A stretch of 64,000 nucleotides of DNA from Cryptococcus deneoformans JEC21 (taxonomy: Eukaryota > Basidiomycota > Tremellomycetes > Tremellales > Cryptococcaceae), in NCBI RefSeq assembly GCF_000091045.1, contig NC_006670.1, positions 2,223,201 to 2,287,200 on the forward strand, in the 5' to 3' direction. The translations under genes and the position numbers were made by a program. The notes under the pieces are model-generated. The model was not told where the DNA came from. It searched no databases and saw only the letters and a list, made by a program, of their open reading frames with translations. Every line of letters begins with the position of its first letter. Positions within the stretch are counted from its first letter, which is position 1. Below are positions 56,705-64,000 of the stretch, piece by piece.

Positions 56705-57689
56705 TTAAATCTTTCCCCTCAACAAATTTCCAATCATCTCCCGACCAGTGATCCTCACAGTGTTGTAAAGCGTGATGACGTCCATGGTGGAGAAGAAGCC
56801 GTCTGCGAAACCGAATGGGAGCATGAGGGGAATCCAGCCTGGTTTGATTGTGAATACATAGAAAAGTCAGTAAAGGCGACAAGCGAGCGCAAGGATAGAA
56901 ATTGAGAGAATGGAACGGAACGGAGACTCACCTCTGGCATACTCCAAGGCCCAGCTCTCGGGCTCCATAGCATACTGCTTCACCACCCCGCGAACGAGAT
57001 GGTGTACGTCTCCGGGGTTATAAATCTCCCTGATGAGTGCCCCGGCGGTATAGGCGGTTTGACGACCGGTGAGGATGTGAAAGTAGTCGTCTGCGGTGTG
57101 TCGGCCGGTGTGGCCTTCGGTGCCGACGGCTGTGCCAAAGATGATGATGTATCTGATCCGAAACGGGAGAGTCGTGTCAGTGGGGGGATGGGCGGAAAAG
57201 AGGATGGACGTACTCGGTGATACTGGCGTGCAAAAGGAACATGCTCCCCATAGCGCCGCCGGCATTGTTGAAAAGCCATTCATCCGGGTTTTGCCAGTCG
57301 GTATTCCACCTGACGTGCGGGTGGTCCTCGACCAGTTTTTTGACGAGGGTGTCGACCACAAGGGTGGCGTTGGGCGCAGAGGCGGAAGCGGGGGCGAGAG
57401 AGTTGGCGAGGGCGAGGGCGGACTGGACAGAGGCGTTGAGGGAGGGCGGGTCGAGGATGTAGAATTTGTGCTGTTAAGGGTTCCAGTGGAGCGGAATGTC
57501 AATACGGAATGTTTGCGGATACGGGAAACGGAGACGTACGTTGACGGTGTTGGCCCAGATGTAAAAAGAGGCGAGGACAGCGAGGAGCAGACCCCTGACG
57601 CTCCATCTCCTGAGACACCCGGTCGAGTGGGCGGGAGAGGCGGCAGCCGAGGGGTTTTTGCCAGCTCTAGGCTTGTGGGATGCGGGCAT
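56705..57689 (-). CDS. ERG2: C-8 sterol isomerase ERG2
   Basis: ER-membrane enzyme that moves the sterol B-ring double bond from C8 to C7 in ergosterol synthesis; target of morpholine drugs. Start at 57689 ([12 protein letters not shown]). One membrane helix follows ([20 protein letters not shown]). After an intron with donor GTACGT exon 2 opens [19 protein letters not shown], and the ERG2 core then reads [117 protein letters not shown] and [20 protein letters not shown], ending [13 protein letters not shown]. About 240 residues, the usual length. Introns at about 57478-57537, 57151-57211 and 56839-56931 keep frame. Divergent from tRNA-Glu and TUL1 to the right. Confidence 0.95.
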
Positions 57690-57984
57690 GGTGGGTGATG
57701 AAAAGGAATGTGGGCAGTTGGCGAGCAGAAAACAAGATAATTTATGAGGAGACGGAAAGAAATCGTACGATGGAAAAACAAAAAGAGACTATCCGACGCG
57801 CCGGTGATATTTGTTTGTTATTGATACCGCCAGTCACCACCATCGAACCATAACTTGGCACGAGAAAGGGAATACGATGCAGCTCACGGCGGATGATGCA
57901 TGACACAACATGTATCTAGCGAAAACGGTGTAGAGAGGCCACGGCTCGAGGCGTAAGAGATGGACCAGCAAAAGCAAAAAGATA

Positions 57985-58075
57985 TTCTCCATCAGGGAGT
58001 TGAACCCTGGTCTACCGCGCACAGACTGGGATTAGTACTGAGAAGCGGTTATACTAACCGTTATACTAATGAAGA
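57985..58075 (-). tRNA. tRNA-Glu (anticodon CTC) with intron
   Basis: Folds as a complete tRNA. Acceptor 5' strand TCTTCAT pairs with ATGGAGA, with one T-G wobble. The D arm is GTAT-AACGGTTA-GTAT, the anticodon stem ACCGC/GCGGT flanks a loop TTCTCA..C with CTC at positions 34-36, and the T arm is CAGGG-TTCAACT-CCCTG. An intron of about 19 nt follows position 37. Without it the tRNA is 72 nt, normal for tRNA-Glu. The internal B box GGTTCAACTCC is present. CCA is not encoded, as usual in eukaryotes. Confidence 0.9.
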
Positions 58076-58202
58076 GGTGTTACAGAAGGATAAAATGGCA
58101 GGAACTAATAGTAATAACAATAAGTATTTAACATCTAAGTCGCCTCCACCGCCCGGCAGTTCGCCATCTCTGCGACGCAACTTTGGACATTCAGCATATC
58201 TT

Positions 58203-58271
58203 CGACATATCTTATACATCTTATTCGACATACCTTATACATCTTATTCGACATATCTTATACATCTTATT
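58203..58271. repeat. 23-bp tandem repeat upstream of TUL1
   Basis: Three units of 23 bp (CGACATATCTTATACATCTTATT) at 58203-58225, 58226-58248 and 58249-58271; the second has one C for T. It ends 35 bp before the TUL1 ATG, so it lies in the leader or core promoter. AT-rich with TATAC motifs. Confidence 0.85.
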
Positions 58272-58306
58272 TGACAGCTGGACCATACCGCTCCGCCGCT
58301 CTCACC

Positions 58307-61300
58307 ATGTCCCAGCCGCAAGATGCACCCACAACGCCCCGCTCCCCCCGACAGCCGCTCCCCCCTCCCCAGCAACTCCCTCCCGACCTCGAACTCAACC
58401 CTCCCAGGCCACGGCCAAACCTGTCGTCCATGTTGTTCCTCACGGCCTTCTTCTTCTTCATGTCCGGCAACAACCACGCACCCACGACCGGCGGTATGGA
58501 AATAGGCCCAGACGGGGAAGTAAGGCTGAGGATGAGTGAGCTGGAGTATGTGAGAGGGCTGAGAGATGAATGGAGGGGCTGGCTTAACGGGACAGAGGGA
58601 AACTATACCGAGGTATGTCCACTGGAAAGCATTTCGAGACATGGCCACTGACTATTGTTCTACACAGCCAGCGATACCGGATATCCTCCCCTCGTCCATC
58701 GCACCTCCAGCGTTTTCACACGACCCGTTACACCACAACCACCGGTTCTACACCAACATCACAGGTTTCTACCGGCACGCCGCCGTCCACCCTCTATCGC
58801 TCTCTGAACCGTACACTACCTCCCAACCCCTTGATTCCCTCGCAGCATTCTGGAAGGGCTCCCAACTACCGCGGCTGCCGATAAATCAAACAGAGGGATG
58901 GAACGAGACGCGGGCAGAGGAGATGAGGGGCGAATGGGATTGGGCGAGGACGGTGAGGTGGGATATGAACCTGAAAGAGAGGAACGTGTCCTCGTCTGTC
59001 GATCCCCCAGACGACCTCTCACATCCAGCACAAAAGGATGGCAACGAGTACCCAGAATGGACGTGGGTCAAAGGCGCCCTCACACTGACCTCACGACCCG
59101 CTCCACTCTCTCCCTCGTCATCCGCGTCCACCGCCTCGGACAAGACCATCGTCTACGACTTCTACGGCCTCCACCACATCCCCAACGGCACCTACAACCT
59201 CTTTGCCCTCCCTGAGGGTATGCGGCCCGATATCAGACGGCTACCTGGTCTGTGGGGCGAAAACAGGTGGGGAGGGGAGGTGGGGAATGAGACGAGGGGG
59301 ATCGTGTTGAGGGAGTTGGAGAAGGAGGTGAAAGTGCAGGAAGGGCTCTTTGTGCTTGGTGATATGCGTCAGGACGGTAAGTTGATTCCTCCCAGTCTCT
59401 TGCTTGCGTTGCCTGACCCAACATCTCCAACAGACGTATCGGAAACGACCACCTGTCCATTGCTCATCCACCTCGCCCTCCCACCCATTCCCTCCGCATC
59501 ACTCTCAGCCGAAATCCAAGCATACCACGCAGAAATATCCAACCCGACGGGTCTGCTGGCAAGTATGAAACGGCCTCCAGGGTACTCCCAGCTCCCACCA
59601 GGGCTGGGAGGCGTGGTCGTTGCGGATGGATGTGGGTGGGCGCTGGGGGTAGAGGGTGGGGAAGGGTTGGAGGTAGATGATTTTTGGAGGAGGGAAGTTG
59701 ATTGTGCGTTCAAGTTTTGTTTCTCAACCACCAAGTCACCCTTGCACCCTTGACCGGCCAAGCTAATCGCTCTCCTTCCAGACTCCGTCCTAACAGCCCT
59801 CACCCAACTGCTCCTGCTCTACCTTCTCGTCAACCAAATGGAACTCACCCGCACCCCGTCGACACTCTCCAAAGTCTCGATATGGACTATCGCCCTCATG
59901 GCCGTCATTGACTCGTATGTGTTCAGCCTCAATGTGATTTTGGGGGTGATAAATGTTGGGCATGGTGGGGCAGATGGGAGGGGAGGCGGGATGGGCGTTT
60001 GGGTAGGCGGGTTTGCTGCTTTTGCGGGGGCTGTGATCTTTGGGCCTGTAAGACTTTTCCTTGCCTTTCTTGAGAACGGGGAGAAAAGAAGCTAATAAAA
60101 TTGTGATTAGAGGTATGCGGTTACGTTACATAGAATTCAAGCTCCCGAAGGGGCTGCTCCTGCTCCTGCCCCGTCTCCTGCCGCCGGTGCTCCTTTGACC
60201 ACCACCACTGCTGCGTCCAACGGCAACGGTAACGCCAATGCGAATGCGAATGATCCAGAGGGGGGCAACCCGGCCAACGGACAGGATGTGAACGGAGGGA
60301 GAACCCGATTCGCCGGTTTACGACCCGTAACAGAAGGGCTTCGCGAGATGGCTAGCGCTCAGCCGGCTTTCAAATGTACGTGTCTTTCTCCACCCTATCT
60401 CCGCAAAACACCCTTTTCTTTCTTTTCTTCTGCTAATCCTCATCCTTACCCCTTCACGCCAACTATAGGGATCCTGTCGGCTCTTCTCTTCCTCCTCATC
60501 GGCCCTTTTTTGTTCACCCCTTCCATCTTCCCGATCTTCCTTACCTGCCTCTACTCCTTCTGGGTCCCGCAGATATGGAGGAATGCGAGGAGGGGGAATG
60601 GAAGAGCGTTAGGGTGGGGCTTTGTGCTGGGGATGAGCGGGGGGAGGTTGGTTTTGCCGCTTTGTGAGTTATTTCCGTTCAATCATATCGCTCAACGCTC
60701 AACAAACAAAAATGAACAGACGCATTCGCATACCCCGACAATATGTTTTTCACCGAACCGAAACCGTGGGTTTGGGGTCTAGTAGCTTGGCAAGTCTTGC
60801 AGGTTGGGATGCTTTATGCGCAGGAGAGTTTTGGGCCTGCGTTCTTGTAAGTCTTGTTTTCCGTTCGAAAGTTTACGTTGTGATGTCATGTGGATCGGGT
60901 GCTGATTTGGCCTTTGCCTGTGTTCCTTTTTTTTCTTTTTTTTGGGATTATAGTCTGCCTAAAAGCGTACGTCTGTCTTGTGGTTCTTTTGGATTCGCAA
61001 AGAAGCTAACCAGATGAACGTTTTTTCCATCTGTTTAGATGGCTCCACCAGAATCATACAACTACCACCCCATCATCTCCCCTCCTGACCCGGAGAACCC
61101 ATCGCCTTACGACGGTGAAACAACATGCTCGATCTGTTATGAAGAAGTGGACCTCTATCCCAGGTCTGGCGCGCTCTCCCTCGCCACCCACGTCCACAGC
61201 CGCTCAAATTCACTCGATAAAAAATCAAGTTCCTCCCTCTCCCCCGTCATCATTTCATCGAAAGACAGGATTTCAAGGGAGAAAGAGTCGGAGAGGGAAG

Positions 61301-61648
61301 GCTTGTTGGGCGGTTTAGGAGGGCTGGATAGGAGGAATTATGCGATCGCGCCGTGTGGGCATGTGTTTCATACGAGTTGTTTGGCACAGTGGATGAGTAT
61401 CAAGGTATGTCAATGTCTCTCTTGTTTTCTTTTTTCTTCCTTCTTCTTTCTTTTTTTTGCTTTATCGATAGGCGACTGTTTCGTCTTTTGGTCCCATCTC
61501 TTCCTTCCACATCAGTATCTCCCCTAATCCCCATGTTCGCTTTCCTTTCTTTTCACGTATGCCCGTACGTTTATTAAGGAGAAGCTAATGAAGCGATTTA
61601 TCATAGACAATCTGTCCACTGTGTAAAAGGAGTTTACCGCCGATGTAG
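58307..61648 (+). CDS. TUL1: TUL1/DSC1-like transmembrane RING E3 ubiquitin ligase
   Basis: Golgi/endosome multi-spanning E3 ligase of the Dsc complex, which marks misfolded membrane proteins for degradation and, in fission yeast, activates the sterol regulator Sre1. Start ATG 58307. A Pro-rich tail is followed by a membrane helix (SSMLFLTAFFFFMSG), a large luminal domain with N-glycosylation sites (for example NGTE, NITG, NETR), then membrane helices: VLTALTQLLLLYLLVNQMEL, VSIWTIALMAVIDSYVFSLN, VWVGGFAAFAGAVIFGP, then after an Ala/Asn-rich loop WILSALLFLLIGPFLFTPS, SIFPIFLTCLYSFWVP and WVWGLVAWQVLQVGMLYAQ. The C-terminal RING-H2 domain reads CSICYEEV, CGHVFHTSCLAQWMSIK and, in the last exon, TICPLCKRSLPPM. 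About nine exons; length about 820 residues. The RING is intact. Confidence 0.93.
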
Positions 61649-62313
61649 AAGTCTAGAATGAAACGGGAGTTACGAAGCTGCGATAGCTTGTGAGGGTTAC
61701 GGGGGGGGCGGGGGGATGAGGGAATCGGTGAGAGTGAAGTAAAAGAATATTTCAAGGAGGTATGGCGGAAGGCGATTGAGTGGATATACCACGCATTTTG
61801 TAAGATACCCGTTGTATGTATAATCTACATTCGCCATTTTCACGACTGCCACCGTCAAGCATCCTCGGCCATCAAGTCCCTTCCAACATGTCTTGCTCTG
61901 TTGTACAAACACTTCTGTAGTGTCGTTCTTTCGTGACTTGATTTTCATTGAAAGGCGACCGTCCTCTAATAATCTTCTAATGATCTTCTGCCTGGATTAG
62001 TTTCCATATACCTTACCTCTCACCCTCCACTCTTCTCACACTGACTCAACCCATCCAGTTGTACAAATATCAAACACCTAGGGAGCTGGGATGGAAGGCC
62101 GGGTTAAAGTGACAAGTGTACAGAGTTGTGACGAAGCTCGTTGAGATACGGAGAAGATAGCTTGTATACCTCTGAAAGAGTGAAAGTATGAAGCTGGTTA
62201 TTACAAACTCTATAATCCAATGTGTCGAAAAAGAAGGTGAGATAATGAAAGGAAAGAAAAGACCGAGCCATTGATACCCCTATAGAATGCGTCCATAAAA
62301 TTCGAGTAAACAC
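61649..62313. other. Convergent intergenic region
   Basis: 665 bp between the 3' ends of TUL1 (plus) and the siderophore-transporter-like gene (minus). Contains a G-run at about 61700-61715 (ggggggggcggggggatg). Short open frames without support. Nothing else recognised. Confidence 0.4.
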
Positions 62314-64000
62314 TTAATGTAGTTCCTCCTTGGCAACCACTTTGACGTCCTTCTGGATCTCCTTGATCTCATCAGTGTTTCGGAACTTGATAACCTTGTC
62401 CTCGATGGCGTTGTGGTTCTGGCCACAGTAGTAGTTGGAAGCAAAGAGGGCGGCAATGACGGAGCAGAAGGAGGTGATGAGTCCAGCGAGGAAGAGGGGG
62501 CTAACAGACTCCATGTAGGCTAAGCGAAGAGCATTGTCAGTCGATACTCACGAGTGACATAAGAATAAAAATAATCAAACTTACCCTGCTTGACCAAGTC
62601 TCGAGGCTCAGTAACTCGGGCAACATTAATGGAGCCAAAGATAGTCGCAAGCTCAGTAGCGTTGTAAGTACTACCAAGGTATTTCTCAAGGTGCGCAGGG
62701 ACCTGTTTGTTCCAAACGGAGGCAGAGATGGCGATGGAGATGGAAGAACCGATCGAAGACCAAAGGTTAAGAACGGCGGTAGCGATAGCCATGTCTTGGT
62801 GAGGGACGGAGCCTTGGACACCAATATATGAAGCGATGACGGAAATGGCGCCACCAAAGCCAATGAGAACCTGAGAGATGACCAAGATGGCATCGGTAGC
62901 TTGAAGAGTAGCTCGGTAGGTGAGACCCATGCCTCTAGAGGGGAATCAGTTTAGTCGACGCTGCAAAAAGGTCATGACTTACACAACTCGGATACACAGA
63001 CCAATGACCTGAAGGACCTTGTATCGGTGGGTGTATCTGATAAGGAGACCGAAGAAGACAGCGAAACCACACATGGCGACGGTAACAGTATTGTTAAAAA
63101 ACGCATAGTTTCGGTCCTATCAGTGGCTGATCAGTTGGACTTCTTATCAAACTCCAAGCAAGCACTCACGTTCCAGTCAACGATGACGTATACCCATGAA
63201 GAAAAGTAACCGTCGACAAGGTAAGAGGAGAAGTAGTAGAAGAAGTCGGCGGTAAGACAAGCAATCTGAGAGAGGTTGATTAATGCTGGGCAAATGGAAT
63301 GAGATGACACTTACAAAAGTCCTGTTAAGAACTCGCTTGGGCATGAAGGGGTAAGGAGCAAAGAAACCGTCCCAGATACACCAGCAAATGAACAAGACAC
63401 CACCGATGACAAGCATAGCAATAAGAGAGGCTAGATTCACGTTAATACGATTATTCTGATTATTATCAATACTTACGGTTCTTGTAACCTCCCTCGGCGG
63501 TAGTGTACAGAGTCATAGGGGTAAGAAGAAGAGCGAAAGCGAAGCCCATGAGAAGGAAACCAAAGACATTAAGTCGAGTCCAGTAGAATCGAAGTTTGCC
63601 CCAGGCGTTCATACCTGCTGTCTCATCCTCCTCAACAACTTCGTGTTGACCGGTAAGAGCAAGTTGTTCACGACGAGCCTTGGAGGAAGCGGCGAGTGAA
63701 AGAGCACCAAGTTTTTTGGCTCGGTGGTCACCGATCAAAAGGACGATAAGCGCGGGCGACATACAGACGGGAAGAAGTATGCAGAACATGCCGTACTAGG
63801 TAGTATTAGATTGCCGATTAAACCTCAGAAGAGATAATAACTTACACCCCATCTCCAGCCGTTGGCGCTGTAACCATTGATGTCGGAAACGATGTAACCG
63901 GCGACGAAGGCATTGAGGACATACGGCAAGTTGACAGCGCCGTCAACAAAGGCTCGCCATTGCATAGAGGTGATATCGGCGATAAGCAAGCTGTTCACTG
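62314..64000 (-). CDS. Siderophore-iron transporter-like MFS protein, 5' end off window
   Basis: C-terminal part of a plasma-membrane MFS transporter of the ARN/SIT siderophore-iron family. The start is beyond the right edge. Visible helices and loops include WRAFVDGAVNLPYVLNAFVA, GYIVSDINGYSANGWRWGYG, MFCILLPVCMSPALIVLLIG, then a cytosolic loop with QHEVVEEDETAG, NVFGFLLMGFAFALLLTPMT, IAMLVIGGVLFICWCIWDGF, YAFFNNTVTVAMCGFAVFFG, VSQVLIGFGGAISVIASYI (ISQVL), QDMAIATAVLNLWSSIGSSI and the last helix LFLAGLITSFCSVIAALFAS. The central loop with ARREQLALTG and the final DKVIKFRNTDEI tail are typical of fungal siderophore carriers. About seven short introns lie in this part. The substrate would be a hydroxamate siderophore; not provable from sequence. 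Confidence 0.85.

Noticed and set aside
1..64000. CRISPR arrays, insertion sequences or retrotransposons
   Set aside because: No spaced repeat array, no transposase or reverse-transcriptase motif and no long terminal repeats were seen.

Overview
The window looks like nuclear DNA of a Cryptococcus-type basidiomycete yeast (Tremellomycetes; C. neoformans/gattii complex or a close relative). Almost every gene is split by several 45-80 nt introns with GTRNGT donors and CTNAC-like branch sites. Intergenic stretches are pyrimidine-rich, and genes of clear yeast/basidiomycete ancestry (SKP1, ZRG17, RRP14, FAF1, DGK1, RRP43, ERG2, TUL1) sit close together on both strands. The species call is inference from these features; no database search was possible.

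Layout. 1-9971: SKP1 (-), a Zn2Cys6 regulator (+), an NAD-dependent epimerase/dehydrogenase (+) and an intronless, bacterial-type D-lactate dehydrogenase (-). 10362-15822: a scarred region with broken pieces of one F-box-like gene family on both strands, enclosing an intact phosphatidylserine-decarboxylase-family enzyme that resembles Psilocybe tryptophan decarboxylase. 16150-24318: a second D-2-hydroxyacid dehydrogenase (-), a ZRG17-like zinc transporter (+), a YCII-domain protein (-), a fumarylacetoacetate-hydrolase-family enzyme (-) and a small mitochondrial-looking protein (+). 24319-35303: a Zn2Cys6 regulator (-), a small unresolved gene (-), a DUF3500 protein (+), an FAD monooxygenase (+) and an MFS transporter (+), which together look like a catabolic neighbourhood. 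36607-39574: convergent ribosome-biogenesis genes RRP14/SURF6 (+) and FAF1 (-). 39928-46250: an intact paralogue of the broken F-box-like family (+) and a repeat-rich LEA-like protein (-). 46251-49335: 3 kb with no gene I can establish. 49336-61648: a GH105 hydrolase (-), an unknown protein (-), DGK1 (+), RRP43 (+), ERG2 (-), tRNA-Glu (-) and TUL1 (+). 62314 to the right edge: a siderophore-transporter-like MFS protein (-) cut by the window end.

The most unusual observations are these. The N-terminal and C-terminal parts of one F-box-like gene lie on opposite strands at the two ends of a segment of about 3.2-3.8 kb that contains the PsiD-like decarboxylase, as expected if one inversion broke the gene. 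An 8-nt microexon supplies the Tyr-Asp-Gln of a dehydrogenase. A GC-AG intron is needed to assemble a Zn2Cys6 finger. A small minus-strand gene has well-supported 3' exons but a UGA with continuation in the +1 frame. Exon boundaries were worked out by eye from splice consensus and family conservation; where a frame crosses a junction correctly I say so.
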